Assembly (NCBI GenBank): GCA_003402345.1
Contig: QFXH01000007.1
Location: forward strand, 83,784 to 147,783
DNA: 64,000 nt
Origin: Candidatus Nitrotoga sp. MKT
GTDB lineage: Bacteria > Pseudomonadota > Gammaproteobacteria > Burkholderiales > Gallionellaceae
Direction of reading: 5' to 3'
The notes beneath the pieces are model-generated. The model was not told where the DNA came from. It searched no databases and saw only the letters and a program-made list of their open reading frames with translations. Positions 31,180 through 40,811 of the stretch are shown in pieces (positions within the stretch are counted from its first letter, which is position 1; each line of letters starts with the position of its first letter). Made by a program: the position numbers and the translations under genes.

Positions 31180-31291
31180 GCTGGACTCTTTTAATTAACT
31201 GGTGAAGTTTGTGGCTTGGTTGGGCACATGGTAGTGAATGGAGCTCCTTCAATGATTATTATGGTTTTATTTTAAATGTAGCAGGAATCAA

Positions 31292-32233
31292 ATGAAATTT
31301 ATAATATTTGGTGGCGGTGGTTTTATCGGATCAACAATTGCTGATCGACTTTTGTTGGATGGCCATGAACTCAGAATTTTTGAACGGCCACGCGTTACGC
31401 CTTATCGAAAATTTGTAGAATCTGAGCGGGTTGAATGGATCACGGGAGATTTATCAAGTGCTCACGATGTGAGTGATGCAATTTATGGTGTGGATGTTGT
31501 ATTGCACTTAGTTTGGACCACTTTACCCAAAAGTTCGAATGATGACCCAATCTACGATGTACAGAGCAATGTTGTGGCAACATTGCAAATGCTTAACGCA
31601 ATGGTTGCTCATAACGTTCGCAAGATAGTCTTCATTTCTTCTGGCGGGACGGTGTATGGAAACCCGATGTATTTACCCATTGATGAAAAGCACCCTACAG
31701 ATCCTTTAGTGTCGTATGGTATTACTAAATTGGCTATTGAGAAATACTTGCAGATGTATAGTCAGTTGCATGGAATCAGAGCTATAACTCTGCGGGTTGC
31801 GAATCCATATGGGGAACGTCAGCGTATCGAAACTGCGCAGGGTGCTGTTGGGGTTTTTCTTCACCATGCAATTAAAGGCCTACCTATAGAAATTTGGGGT
31901 GATGGTAGCGTTACGCGGGATTATATTCATGTGAGTGATGTAGCAGAGGCTTTCGTTCGGGCTGTGAAATATTCGGGTGCAAAGAGTTGCTTTAACATCA
32001 GCTCTGGTGTTGGCACCAGTTTGAATGAGCTTATTGGCATGCTTGAAGATGTACTCGGCAAGTCAATTGAGATTCGCTATCTGCCGGGTCGACCATTTGA
32101 TGTTCCGGTAAGTGTTCTAAGTAATGACTTGGCGCGAAATGAATTGGAGTGGGTTCCTTCGATTTCTATGTTGGGTGGCATAGCTCGTGTTGCGGAGTGG
32201 ATGAAGCGTGAATTGGAAACGTTAAGCACTTGA
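31292..32233 (+). CDS. NAD-dependent nucleotide-sugar epimerase/dehydratase (SDR)
   Basis: 313-residue extended SDR. FGGGGFIGSTIADRLLLDG is the NAD-binding glycine motif. FISSGGTVYGNP supplies the catalytic serine region and SYGITKLAIEKY the YxxxK pair. RVANPYGERQRIE and WGDGSVTRDYIHVSDVAEAF are typical of UDP-glucose 4-epimerase-like enzymes. Substrate is probably a UDP- or dTDP-hexose for the glycan cluster. It follows the HAD gene by 112 bp, with no clear terminator between. Confidence 0.85.
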   Translation: MKFIIFGGGGFIGSTIADRLLLDGHELRIFERPRVTPYRKFVESERVEWITGDLSSAHDVSDAIYGVDVVLHLVWTTLPKSSNDDPIYDVQSNVVATLQMLNAMVAHNVRKIVFISSGGTVYGNPMYLPIDEKHPTDPLVSYGITKLAIEKYLQMYSQLHGIRAITLRVANPYGERQRIETAQGAVGVFLHHAIKGLPIEIWGDGSVTRDYIHVSDVAEAFVRAVKYSGAKSCFNISSGVGTSLNELIGMLEDVLGKSIEIRYLPGRPFDVPVSVLSNDLARNELEWVPSISMLGGIARVAEWMKRELETLST

Positions 32234-32373
32234 TCCGACCACAGGCTTTTGATTGTGTGACGACTTATTCCGCCACCCACTAATTTTTCATGGGTACGCG
32301 GTTTTGGGCTTGGTTGCTCACGAATTGACGAGATACGGTTACATGCTGGTTATTGGAGCCAGAAATTCATACG

Positions 32374-33729
32374 ATGAAAATTCTTTTGACGACGCATGTG
32401 TTTTTACCCGAGTATTTTGGCGGGACAGAAACACTCGTTCTTGGTGTTGCACTTGCCTTGAAACAAAGGGGGCATAACGTTACGGTTGTAACAGGTTATC
32501 CTGAAAAAGATAAATTAGGCGACATTAATCAGTTTGATGAGTATGAAGTCGATGCTATTCGTGTTATTCGATTCACGCATGGACGTACTGTATTGGGAGG
32601 CCAAAGCAGTGTTATGCAAAATGACTACGACAACTCCGTTTTTGAAGCCCGGTTTCGCCAGCTGCTTGTAGAAATCGAGCCGGATGTGGTGCATTTCCAT
32701 CATCTGGAGCGGCTATCAATTAAAGCAATTGACGCATGCAAGGAAAGAAAAATACCAGCGTTCCTTACTGCAACAGATTTTTGGTATGTCTGCCCCACAC
32801 ATACGTTGCTTTTGCAAAATGGAAAAATGTGCGATGGGCCAGCCAATGGTGGTGCAAACTGTTTAAAGCATGTGACTGCCGTATCACAACCAAAATGGAT
32901 GTCCGGAATAGTAGATTCTATTTCTACAGGTGTCGTGGAGGGCATCATGTGTTGTCTTAAGAGGTCTAACATAAGGCTCTCTGGCAGAGTCGGTGATGTT
33001 CAGGCTCTGGCAAGAAGAAATGAAATAATTAGAGCCAGGCTCCTTCTTCTGGACAAAATTTTTGTCGCAACCAGTCATGCTCAAAGAGTGTTTGAGACTG
33101 CTGGCATAACGGGTGGTAAATTTCGAGTTCTGCCATTTGGAATCAAGAGTCATGGATATGTAAAACGTATTCGACAGAGAACAGATAGGCCTTTGGTGCT
33201 GGGCTTTATCGGTTCGATATTGCCTCACAAGGGGCTCCATATACTAGTTGAAGCGAGCAGACTTTTACCCGCAGATGCTGCTGTTAGTATTAAGATATAT
33301 GGAAAATCTCCAGTTGAAGACTCTGACTATATAAAAAATCTGCGTATGCTTGCACAGGATGACAAAAAAATAAAATTTTACGGTACCTTCGATAATGCGA
33401 AGATGCCTGCCATCCTAGATGGAATCGATACCTTGGTTATCCCTTCTTTGTGGCATGAGAACATGCCGTTGGTTTCGTTATCAGCCCAGGCAGCGGGTTG
33501 CCCTTTGATAGCATCAGACATCGGAGGATTATCAGATGTTATTAACCCTGGTGAAAACGGCCTCTTGTTTAGAACAGGCTCGGCAGCTGGATTGGCTCAA
33601 ATTATCATGAATCTTTTGGATGACCACGACTTATTGGAAAAATTATCAGGAGCTACTGTTCGACCAATGAATATCGATCAGTATGTTGATGAGCTTGAGC
33701 TGGAATATCAAAAAGTACGGGGGAGCTGA
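32374..33729 (+). CDS. GT4 family glycosyltransferase
   Basis: 451 residues from ATG 32374. A frame from TTG 32353 exists, but MKILLTTHVFLPEYFGGTET is the normal GT4 opening. The C-terminal domain has LGFIGSILPHKGLHILVEAS, then SLWHENMPLVSLSAQAAGCP (donor-site acidic residues) and GLLFRTGSAAGLA. A cysteine-containing insertion (FWYVCPTHTLLLQNGKMCDG) near residue 140 is seen in a GT4 subgroup. It is the last gene of the plus-strand glycan run, and a terminator follows. Confidence 0.88.
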   Translation: MKILLTTHVFLPEYFGGTETLVLGVALALKQRGHNVTVVTGYPEKDKLGDINQFDEYEVDAIRVIRFTHGRTVLGGQSSVMQNDYDNSVFEARFRQLLVEIEPDVVHFHHLERLSIKAIDACKERKIPAFLTATDFWYVCPTHTLLLQNGKMCDGPANGGANCLKHVTAVSQPKWMSGIVDSISTGVVEGIMCCLKRSNIRLSGRVGDVQALARRNEIIRARLLLLDKIFVATSHAQRVFETAGITGGKFRVLPFGIKSHGYVKRIRQRTDRPLVLGFIGSILPHKGLHILVEASRLLPADAAVSIKIYGKSPVEDSDYIKNLRMLAQDDKKIKFYGTFDNAKMPAILDGIDTLVIPSLWHENMPLVSLSAQAAGCPLIASDIGGLSDVINPGENGLLFRTGSAAGLAQIIMNLLDDHDLLEKLSGATVRPMNIDQYVDELELEYQKVRGS

Positions 33730-33825
33730 ATTGAATGGTCTGCTTGTGAATTAATGGAACTATCGTTAGATTCGTTTTTTTGCCGCATCAGTTTGGGGCT
33801 GTTGCAAAATAATACAGAGTAGCCA

Positions 33826-33880
33826 GAGCCAGGCGGTGTTTATTGAAAAGGTTACACTGGCTGCCTGGCTCATTTTCTTT
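33826..33880 (+). terminator. terminator hairpin ending the plus-strand glycan run
   Basis: A 9-bp perfect stem (GAGCCAGGC 33826-33834, GCCTGGCTC 33863-33871) encloses a loop with a weaker inner GTGT/ACAC pairing and is followed by ATTTTCTTT. It sits between the convergent GT4 and fcl genes, and the T-run favours plus-strand termination. Confidence 0.65.
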
Positions 33881-33903
33881 AATAACATTTCAGGCATGTG
33901 TCA

Positions 33904-34872
33904 TTATGTGACATGAGTCGTAAAGTCTTTATACGCCTTGGCTATTCCTGCACGTAATTCAGTCTTTGCTTGCCAACCCAAGGCGTGCATCCGATCAACG
34001 TTTAACAGCTTGCGTGGTGTACCATCAGGTTTGGAAGTATTAAACACGATCCCGCCCTTAAATCCGACCACATTCATCACGGTTTGAGCCAATTCACGGA
34101 TCGTTACATCCTCACCCGTACCTACATTGAATAAGCCATCGGCAACACCATTTTCCATCAGAAAGACGCAGGCATCCGCCATATCATCAACATACAGGAA
34201 TTCCCGCATTGGTTTGCCGGAACCCCACACCACCAGTTCTTTGTCGCCACGAACTTTAGCTTCATGCGCCTTGCGAATCAATGCTGGCAGCACATGACTG
34301 TAGTTCAAGTCATAGTTGTCATTAGGCCCATAGAGATTGGTGGGCATCACCGAAACGTACTGAGTGTTGTATTGCCGGTTGTAACTTTCACATAGCTTGA
34401 TGCCCGCAATTTTGGCAATTGCGTATGGCTCGTTGGTTTGCTCCAGTGGGCCAGTAAGCAAATATTCTTCCTTGATCGGCTGCGGACAATCTCGTGGATA
34501 AATACAGCTGGAGCCGAGAAACAGTAAACGCTGCACTCCAGCCTGCCAAGCCGCATGTATGATGTTTGCCTCCATCATTAGATTCTGGTAGATGAAATCG
34601 GCGCGGCAGGAATTGTTTGCATGAATACCCCCCACTTTGGCGGCAGCCATAAAAACGTAATCAGGCTTTTGTTTCAGAAAGAATTCAGCAACTGCAGATT
34701 GATCCGTTAAATCCAGATCAGCGTGTGTTCTAGTTAAAATATTGGCGTAATCACTAGCCTGCAAACGGCGCACGACAGCCGAACCTACCATGCCGCGATG
34801 GCCAGCCACATAAATTTTGGCTTGTTTGTCTATGATTGGATTATTCGTGATAATCATACGCTGAGAATCCAT
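33904..34872 (-). CDS. fcl: GDP-L-fucose synthase (GDP-4-keto-6-deoxymannose epimerase/reductase)
   Basis: Second step from GDP-mannose to GDP-L-fucose. 322-residue [19 protein letters not shown] is the NADP-binding motif, [20 protein letters not shown] the serine region, and [16 protein letters not shown] the YxxxK pair. [20 protein letters not shown] is Fcl-specific. It starts inside the 3' end of gmd (32 bp overlap from the first ATG; a second ATG at 34857 would give 17 bp), so the two are coupled. Together they supply GDP-fucose for the adjacent glycan genes. Confidence 0.95.
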   Translation of the reverse strand: MDSQRMIITNNPIIDKQAKIYVAGHRGMVGSAVVRRLQASDYANILTRTHADLDLTDQSAVAEFFLKQKPDYVFMAAAKVGGIHANNSCRADFIYQNLMMEANIIHAAWQAGVQRLLFLGSSCIYPRDCPQPIKEEYLLTGPLEQTNEPYAIAKIAGIKLCESYNRQYNTQYVSVMPTNLYGPNDNYDLNYSHVLPALIRKAHEAKVRGDKELVVWGSGKPMREFLYVDDMADACVFLMENGVADGLFNVGTGEDVTIRELAQTVMNVVGFKGGIVFNTSKPDGTPRKLLNVDRMHALGWQAKTELRAGIAKAYKDFTTHVT

Positions 34873-35926
34873 GCTTCTTGACTAGTTCGTCACGTTCAGC
34901 GCCCTTGAGGTCTTCTCTTACCATTTCGGCCACCAGCTCCTTGAAAGTAATTTTTGGCGCCCATCCTAGTTTCACTTTAGCCTTGGTCGCATCCCCCAGC
35001 AAGGTTTCGACCTCGGTCGGCCGAAAATAGCGTGAATCAACTGCCACAATGCATTTTCCCGCTGCATCATAGCCTTTCTCATCTACGCCCGTTCCTTCCC
35101 AACGTATTTTGATGCCGAGTTCTTCTGCTGCCGCAATCACAAAATCACGCACACTGTATTGCGTACCGGTGGCGATGACAAAATCTTCAGCTTTGTCCTG
35201 TTGCAGCATCAGCCATTGCATTTCAACATAGTCTTTGGCATGTCCCCAGTCACGTAAGGCATCTAGGTTTCCCAAAAAGAGGCAATCCTGAAGATCCAGC
35301 TTGATGCGCGACAAGGCGCGGGTAATTTTGCGGGTAACGAAGGTTTCGCCGCGTATGGGAGATTCATGGTTGAACAAAATGCCATTGCAGGCATAAATGC
35401 CATAGGCCTCACGGTAATTGACGGTTATCCAGTAGGCATATAATTTGGCCACTGCATAGGGTGAGCGTGGATAAAATGGAGTGGTTTCCTTTTGTGGTGA
35501 TTCTTGCACCAAGCCATATAATTCAGAGGTGGAAGCTTGATAGAAACGTGTTTTCTTTTCCAGGCCCAAAATGCGAATGGCTTCAAGCACACGCAAGGCA
35601 CCTAATGCATCGGAATTGGCTGTGTATTCTGGCTCTTCGAACGACACAGCCACATGGCTTTGCGCAGCGAGGTTATATATTTCGTCTGGCTGTACTTGCT
35701 GAATAATGCGAATCAGACTGCTTGAGTCAGTCATATCACCGTAATGCAAAATGAAGTTGCGGTTACTCACATGCGGATCTTGATATAAGTGGTCAATGCG
35801 GTCTGTGTTGAACAAAGAAGCACGGCGCTTGATGCCATGCACGACATAGCCTTTTTTCAATAAAAATTCGGCTAAGTAAGCGCCGTCTTGTCCTGTTACA
35901 CCAGTGATTAAAGCGATTTTTTTCAT
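34841..35926 (-). CDS. gmd: GDP-mannose 4,6-dehydratase
   Basis: Makes GDP-4-keto-6-deoxymannose. 361 residues from ATG 35926 ([20 protein letters not shown]); the frame is open for 12 more codons upstream, which are not family-like. [11 protein letters not shown] and [16 protein letters not shown] are the catalytic blocks, and [20 protein letters not shown] is a Gmd hallmark. It is upstream of fcl with overlap. Confidence 0.96.
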   Translation of the reverse strand: MKKIALITGVTGQDGAYLAEFLLKKGYVVHGIKRRASLFNTDRIDHLYQDPHVSNRNFILHYGDMTDSSSLIRIIQQVQPDEIYNLAAQSHVAVSFEEPEYTANSDALGALRVLEAIRILGLEKKTRFYQASTSELYGLVQESPQKETTPFYPRSPYAVAKLYAYWITVNYREAYGIYACNGILFNHESPIRGETFVTRKITRALSRIKLDLQDCLFLGNLDALRDWGHAKDYVEMQWLMLQQDKAEDFVIATGTQYSVRDFVIAAAEELGIKIRWEGTGVDEKGYDAAGKCIVAVDSRYFRPTEVETLLGDATKAKVKLGWAPKITFKELVAEMVREDLKGAERDELVKKHGFSAYDYHE

Positions 35927-36268
35927 TGAAGATAATTCCTGACAATATGTATTACCAGCCATAAAACATTGGTAAAAAATGGCTGTCAGTTAAGAAACAG
36001 TCGAATAATTGATGGCGACTAAACGTGAATTTAATTCTTGGCTGAAATACACATATTTCCATTGATCATTTCAGGTTTTATGTGAGCACGTAGAGCCAAT
36101 AATTTGTTAGCTTGAGATGGATTTGTCGATCCGATATGGATATGGGTTGGACGATATAAATTTTAATTGATAACAAGGTCATTTTTGTAATTTCATATCT
36201 ATGGATTTAACCCTCATGTCCCATGGAGCAAAGGCTGGTTGAAAATCAGCGAAATGTAGAGGCCAGTT
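35927..36268. other. intergenic region upstream of gmd, no gene recognised
   Basis: About 340 AT-rich bases. The gmd promoter should be here on the minus strand. No reading frame with a recognisable product was found. The far end holds the hairpin listed next. Confidence 0.5.
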
Positions 36269-36298
36269 AGTACCCCGCTGCTTATGCGGCGGGGTACT
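36269..36298. terminator. strong hairpin after the beta-helix gene
   Basis: A 13-bp stem with one G-T wobble and a TTAT loop (AGTACCCCGC at 36269-36278, GCGGGGTACT at 36289-36298). It starts 5 bases beyond the stop of the minus-strand beta-helix gene. The T-rich flank (TTATTTTA) is on the plus-strand side, overlapping the gene's end, so efficiency on the minus strand is uncertain. Confidence 0.65.
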
Positions 36299-36303
36299 TT
36301 ATT

Positions 36304-37260
36304 TTAGAGGGGAGCTATGGTGGTTAATGTGCCGATAATGGGGTTATTGAGGTTATCCGATAGCGTATTATTGCCGTAAGATATTAATGTCGCGCCCGAT
36401 CCTAACTCCACAAGCCCATCGATATTGCCCGTCACTAGGCTTTTGCGAAAACTAAACGAAGCAGTTCCACCTTCGCTTGCGGTAAATACACCGGTATCAG
36501 AATTTGAAATTATCGAACGAACCATCTCTATTCTGGAGGTGGCTGAGCTGTTCGCAAATGCGTAAATGCCATAAAAACTACCTGATATAACAGTATTACT
36601 GACAGCAACGGTCGTGGTTGTTCCGCTTGTCAAATTTCTTGCAAAAATGCTAGTGTCATTACCGAAAAATTTTGATCTAGAGATGTCGGCTGTAGCTCCT
36701 GCGGGAAGTTCAATACCTATATCATTGTCGCGCATAAGAGTGTTAACTATACGTATCGTTGCTGCTTGTTGGACTAAAATGCCGTGCTGGCGATCAGGGA
36801 TATCAAGATAGAAATTAGAAATGACGCAGTTTTCGATTGAAACCTTGGCGTTATTGGCGTTAATTAAAATTCCGACAGAGCCGCCTTGTCCATTGATGGT
36901 CAGGCCGCGCAGCACCACACTTATGTTGGGAGTGGCAATTATTATGCCGGTATTTCCTGTAGAGACGGATGTGCCAGCGTAGACACCTGGGGCGGCCGTC
37001 AAGGAAATGGACTGGGTGAGAGTGACGTTGCCATAGCTGGCGGAGTCAATCGCTACGACCTCGCCATTTGGGTTGACCACGGTTATGGCTTGGGAAAACG
37101 TGCGGCAGGGGAGGGTAACTTGGCAATCAGTCGCGGTATTGGCGTCATTCCCATCAGATGCTACAAAGGCGCGCTGGACAAGGGCTTGCGCAGGGGGCGT
37201 TATCGTGGCGCACAGAAGAGCTAACAGGTAGACGACTGGGGGTTTTATTGACATTATCAT
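36304..37260 (-). CDS. secreted right-handed parallel beta-helix protein (copy 1)
   Basis: 318 residues. The signal peptide is MSIKPPVVYLLALLCATITPPAQALVQ, split by the start choice (ATG 37260 or 37254). RAFVASDGNDANTATDCQVT begins the mature domain. Asn-rich coils (GLTINGQGG, IENCVISNF, RIVNTLMRDNDIGIEL) form a pectate-lyase-like beta-helix. No catalytic residues or C-terminal sorting signal (PEP-CTERM, LPXTG) are seen. It is a paralogue of the next gene and may be a surface or periplasmic glycan-binding protein, which is inference. Confidence 0.78.
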   Translation of the reverse strand: MIMSIKPPVVYLLALLCATITPPAQALVQRAFVASDGNDANTATDCQVTLPCRTFSQAITVVNPNGEVVAIDSASYGNVTLTQSISLTAAPGVYAGTSVSTGNTGIIIATPNISVVLRGLTINGQGGSVGILINANNAKVSIENCVISNFYLDIPDRQHGILVQQAATIRIVNTLMRDNDIGIELPAGATADISRSKFFGNDTSIFARNLTSGTTTTVAVSNTVISGSFYGIYAFANSSATSRIEMVRSIISNSDTGVFTASEGGTASFSFRKSLVTGNIDGLVELGSGATLISYGNNTLSDNLNNPIIGTLTTIAPL

Positions 37261-37323
37261 TTTCCTGATTGTTAAGGTCGTGGGCTTGTCCAGAAACCTT
37301 GGACGTGTCCGGCTCGACTGGTT

Positions 37324-38262
37324 TTACTGAGGAAGTAGTGTAGTGAGTGTGCCCGTGTTAGAGCCGTTATCCGTTATGATGTTATTGCGTAGCGATTTCA
37401 GTGTGGCGGTACCTCCGCCGTTGACCTGTAAATACCCGATCGTGTTTCCTGTTACCATGCTGTCGCTAAAAGTGATCGTGGCAGTTCCGGCACTGGCGAA
37501 TGCCGCTATACCTATGTTACTGCTATTTGTGATTGTTGAACGAACCGCGTTTATTCGGGAGTTTCCAGAGCTGCCTGAAAATGCTGAAACGCCATCAAAG
37601 CTTCCAGTCACGACGGTATCGCTGATAGCAGCGGTTGTGCTTTTATTGGCTGTGCTTTTCGCTACGATGCCAATGCCATTTCCGAGAAATCTGGATTCTG
37701 AGATATCGGCATTCGCGCCCCCCTGAAGGTTAATGCCAACGAAATTATCGCGAACAAGGGTGTTAACCATAGTCACCCTTGCGGCTGTATCAACATAAAC
37801 GGCGTATTGTTCGTTACCAGAAAAATTAGAAATAACACAATTTTCGATTGAAAGCTTGGCACCATTAGTCATTAAAATTCCGTAAGGGCCGCCTTGTCCA
37901 TTGATGGTCAGGCCGCGCAGCACCACACTTACGTCGGCAGTGGCAATTGTTATTCCGATAAGTCCTGGAAAGGCGGATGTGCCGGCGTAGATACCTGGGG
38001 CGGCCGTCAAGGAAACAGACTGGGTGAGTGTGACATTGCCGTAGCTGGCGGAATCGATCGCCACGACTTCGCCGTTTGGATTGACCACGGTTACGGCTGC
38101 GGAATACCTGCGGCAGGGGGCGAGAACTTGGCAGTCAGTTGCGGTATTGACATCATCCCCATAAGACGCCACAAAAGCGCGTTGGACAAGGGCTTGTGCA
38201 GGGGTTACGATCGTGACACATAGAACGGCTAGCAGATACACGGATGGGGATTTTATTAGCAT
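37324..38262 (-). CDS. secreted right-handed parallel beta-helix protein (copy 2)
   Basis: 312 residues, a tandem paralogue of the preceding minus-strand neighbour. The signal peptide is KSPSVYLLAVLCVTIVTPAQ. The first about 130 mature residues are nearly the same as copy 1 (TVVNPNGEVVAIDSASYGN is shared exactly), while the C-terminal coils diverge. It lies 63 bp upstream of copy 1 on the same strand and so probably shares its transcript. It has two cysteines near the mature N-terminus (CQVLAPC), as in copy 1 (CQVTLPC), which may form a disulfide. Confidence 0.78.
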   Translation of the reverse strand: MLIKSPSVYLLAVLCVTIVTPAQALVQRAFVASYGDDVNTATDCQVLAPCRRYSAAVTVVNPNGEVVAIDSASYGNVTLTQSVSLTAAPGIYAGTSAFPGLIGITIATADVSVVLRGLTINGQGGPYGILMTNGAKLSIENCVISNFSGNEQYAVYVDTAARVTMVNTLVRDNFVGINLQGGANADISESRFLGNGIGIVAKSTANKSTTAAISDTVVTGSFDGVSAFSGSSGNSRINAVRSTITNSSNIGIAAFASAGTATITFSDSMVTGNTIGYLQVNGGGTATLKSLRNNIITDNGSNTGTLTTLLPQ

Positions 38263-38840
38263 GATTATGTCCTAAGTTATTGATGTAATGATATGTAAAT
38301 GTATTTTAAAGATAAATCTGGATTGGACTGGTTTCAGAGAGCGTTTCCGGAGTAGCCGAACCGAATATTGTAGTAGCGTTATCGATATGATTTTATCGTC
38401 AGAAACATTGTTGTTCTGCCGGTGCAGCACAGTTGATTTAGTTACCGCAGACATTATCAAATATAAAGAAGCTTTACAACAGAATTAAAGTTGTATAAGT
38501 ATCTCTGGAAATAAGAGAACTAGCGAGATTATATTATGCTAAATGTATATGCATAAATCATGCCAAATTGCAGTGCATAATAAAATTATTTATTATTTAC
38601 AATTGGTTGCTTGTCTATACAATACATTATTATTTAATAATAATGTATTGTATAGACAAAGATGTAAAAACCTCTGACATTTTAATGGTAGTGATTAGGC
38701 GTGGTTTGTTCGCTTGTGGATTGCGGGCTTTTGAAGGGTCTGTAATGAGGTAGTGGATGTGTTACTAAGCACTTGCGTGTAACTTCGGGCAATAGCAGTT
38801 GTTGTTTCTCTCCCTGTGGTGAGGATTTAAAGCCAAACTG
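38263..38840. other. AT-rich gap with a long palindrome
   Basis: About 580 bases between the start of the beta-helix copy 2 gene and the end of the adenosyltransferase gene. It holds the 49-bp palindrome listed next and presumably the beta-helix promoter. No protein of recognisable family is encoded, and the short frames here are not convincing. Confidence 0.5.
38611..38659. repeat. 49-bp perfect palindrome (24-bp arms, single central base)
   Basis: TTGTCTATACAATACATTAT (38611-38630) continues TATT and is mirrored exactly by 38636-38659 around T38635. Arms are 24 bp and almost all A/T with short G/C islands. It could be a cruciform site, the tip of a decayed mobile element, or a regulator's site. 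No terminal repeats or transposase were found. Confidence 0.9.
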
Positions 38841-39401
38841 TTATACCTCTTGCAATTTTACTGATTTTCTTTGCCATAAAGTTTCTTTTTGCCCCATTGT
38901 GCAATTGATTACACGACACAGTATGAATAATAAGTCAGAAAGACGGTTTAGATAGGGTAGGCCATGTTGTGGCACGGCTTCGAGGTGGGCGAGTGTGGCG
39001 AAATCTCGCTCAGCCCGGCGTGCCACAGTACGCGCCACATGGCATTGTGCCGCTGCACGGATTCCACCTGGCAGGATGAATTCCTTAAGTGGTGGCAGGC
39101 CGGCGTTGTAGTGAGCAATGGCGGTATCCAAGTGCAGGAGCTTATCTTCGGTAAATTGCGCAGCAGGATATGCCAACGCGCCACCGAGATCGAATAAATC
39201 ATGCTGTACATGCAACAGCAAGTTGCGCACGTTATCCGGTACGGTTTCAGCGAGCAGCACGCCGAGATGGCTATTGAGTTCGTCTATGCTGCCGATAGCG
39301 TGAATGCGTGCACAATATTTTTCCACGCGCGTGCCGTCGGCCAGTCCGGTGCTTCCTTTATCCCCCGTGCGGGTGACAATTTTGCTTAAACGATTAGCCA
39401 C
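38841..39401 (-). CDS. cob(I)yrinic acid a,c-diamide adenosyltransferase (PduO type)
   Basis: Converts cob(I)alamin to adenosylcobalamin using ATP. 186 residues from GTG 39401. TRTGDKGSTGLADGTRV is the ATP-binding N-terminal signature. IHAIGSIDELNSHLGVLLAE and CHVARTVARRAERDFATLAH are the other PduO-type conserved blocks. GTG is preferred as start because GGAG lies 8 bases upstream and the codon overlaps the stop of the upstream DUF1841 gene (TAGTG). A longer frame would add six residues. It is the last gene of a nth-DUF1841-adenosyltransferase run. Confidence 0.93.
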   Translation of the reverse strand: MANRLSKIVTRTGDKGSTGLADGTRVEKYCARIHAIGSIDELNSHLGVLLAETVPDNVRNLLLHVQHDLFDLGGALAYPAAQFTEDKLLHLDTAIAHYNAGLPPLKEFILPGGIRAAAQCHVARTVARRAERDFATLAHLEAVPQHGLPYLNRLSDLLFILCRVINCTMGQKETLWQRKSVKLQEV

Positions 39402-39823
39402 TATTGTTGCTCCAGACAATTCAAGTATACGTTTGCATCTGGGGCTGTACCGTTACGTTGCGCCTGCCAGATCATCTCACCCAGGCATTCCATCATGTGA
39501 TGTTGGGCGTTGTGTTCTGATTCATGTTTTGCGACAAGCCGCTGAAAGTGCATGCGGATGCCATGCGGCTGGTCGATGGAAATCTGTTCTTCAATGGTGA
39601 GGTGCATCATCAGGTGCAGAAAGGGGTTGGTCGTGCCTTGCTCTGGTGTGTAGTCTTTATCCTGATAGCGTTCCGGATTTTCCAGCATGGCGTAATATTC
39701 TGGGTGCTTTTCGATTAGTTGTGCAGTGAGGTCTTCCAGTGGGGAGAGCAGCGTGCCTGCGCGACGCTTGCGCCAAGTATCGATGAGGAATAGCCGTGCT
39801 TCATCTCTGCTGGGATTGAACAT
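39401..39823 (-). CDS. DUF1841 family protein
   Basis: 140 residues matching DUF1841. The opening is FNPSRDEARLFLIDTWRKRR, with HPEYYAMLENPERYQ and TTNPFLHLMMHLTIEEQIS following. A histidine-rich segment (HESEHNAQHHMMECLGEMIW) near the C-terminus could bind metal. Function is unknown; the family is common in beta- and gammaproteobacteria. It starts 3 bp after the nth stop and ends in overlap with the adenosyltransferase gene, so co-transcription is almost certain. Confidence 0.9.
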   Translation of the reverse strand: MFNPSRDEARLFLIDTWRKRRAGTLLSPLEDLTAQLIEKHPEYYAMLENPERYQDKDYTPEQGTTNPFLHLMMHLTIEEQISIDQPHGIRMHFQRLVAKHESEHNAQHHMMECLGEMIWQAQRNGTAPDANVYLNCLEQQ

Positions 39824-39826
39824 TTT

Positions 39827-40459
39827 TTATATTTCCTTGTAGTGGTATTCGCACAGATCAACGATGCTACAAATGCCACACTTTGGTTTGCGCGCTTGAC
39901 ATATATAGCGTCCATGCAGGATCAGCCAATGGTGTGCATCATGTTTGAATTTGTCCGGTACGAACTTGAGAAGTTTTTGTTCTACTTCCAGCACGGTCTT
40001 GCCGGTAGCAAGTCCGGTGCGGTTGGATACGCGAAATATGTGGGTATCCACTGCGATAGTGGGTTGACCGAAGGCAGTGTTGAGCACTACGTTTGCGGTC
40101 TTACGTCCTACGCCCGGAAGGGTTTCCAGCGCCTCGCGTGTTTGCGGTACTTTGCCGTCATTATTTTTCAATAATAGCTGACAGGTTTGAATAATGTGTT
40201 TTGCTTTGGTTTTGTAAAGGCCGATGCGTTGAACATAGCCGCGCAATTTTTCTTCGCCCAGATCGAGTATGCTCTGCGGCGTGTTAGCTATTGAGAATAA
40301 TTGCCGGGTGGCAGCATTTACGCTGACATCGGTAGCTTGTGCCGATAGGATTACCGCCACAAGGAGCTCGAACGCCGAGTGGTATTCCAATTCAGTGGTA
40401 GGGTGCGGATTGGCTGCTTGCAGGCGCAGAAAAATTTCTTGGCGTTTTGCAGGATTCAC
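39827..40459 (-). CDS. nth: endonuclease III (DNA glycosylase/AP lyase)
   Basis: Base-excision repair of oxidised pyrimidines. 210 residues. ELLVAVILSAQATDVSVN opens the helical domain, and LPGVGRKTANVVLN is the helix-hairpin-helix with the catalytic lysine. VDTHIFRVSNRTGLATG holds the catalytic aspartate. The C-terminus carries the [4Fe-4S] ligands CQARKPKCGICSIVDLC. First gene of the three-gene run. Confidence 0.96.
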   Translation of the reverse strand: MNPAKRQEIFLRLQAANPHPTTELEYHSAFELLVAVILSAQATDVSVNAATRQLFSIANTPQSILDLGEEKLRGYVQRIGLYKTKAKHIIQTCQLLLKNNDGKVPQTREALETLPGVGRKTANVVLNTAFGQPTIAVDTHIFRVSNRTGLATGKTVLEVEQKLLKFVPDKFKHDAHHWLILHGRYICQARKPKCGICSIVDLCEYHYKEI

Positions 40460-40811
40460 GAAGTTGTCTCACACAAGCAAAATTGGGCTGCGCGGTAGTT
40501 GTTCATACAATGGAAGGTAAGTTTGCAGAAGGATTGCTGTAACTTCTGAAACCGACATCCGAAATGCGGCAAGATTGTTTCATTTGGATAATACCTTCTT
40601 TGAGTTGTCATATCGAGATGTAAAATTCATATTTCAATATGAAATCGGATTAAGGATAGGCAGGCTGGTTAGCAAAAATGAGGTAGCTTAGTGCTGTTGC
40701 GCTGAGGTATGCGGAACAGCTTAAGTCAGATTGACTTCTGTCTTGACGGATGGGTTCACTGTACGCTACGCTGGCACTACAATTTGGTCACGTGCATTGT
40801 AAATAAACTTT
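40460..40811. other. divergent promoter region between nth and mobB
   Basis: About 350 bases with no recognised gene. It must contain promoters for nth (minus) and the molybdenum cofactor run (plus). An 8-bp inverted repeat with 2-bp spacer (TTCATATT-TC-AATATGAA, 40626-40643) could be a regulator site, but no known operator is matched. No molybdenum-cofactor riboswitch could be recognised by eye. Confidence 0.45.

Noticed and set aside
36304..38262. Beta-helix proteins considered as PEP-CTERM substrates of XrtA
   Set aside because: Their C-termini have no PEP motif, membrane helix or basic tail.
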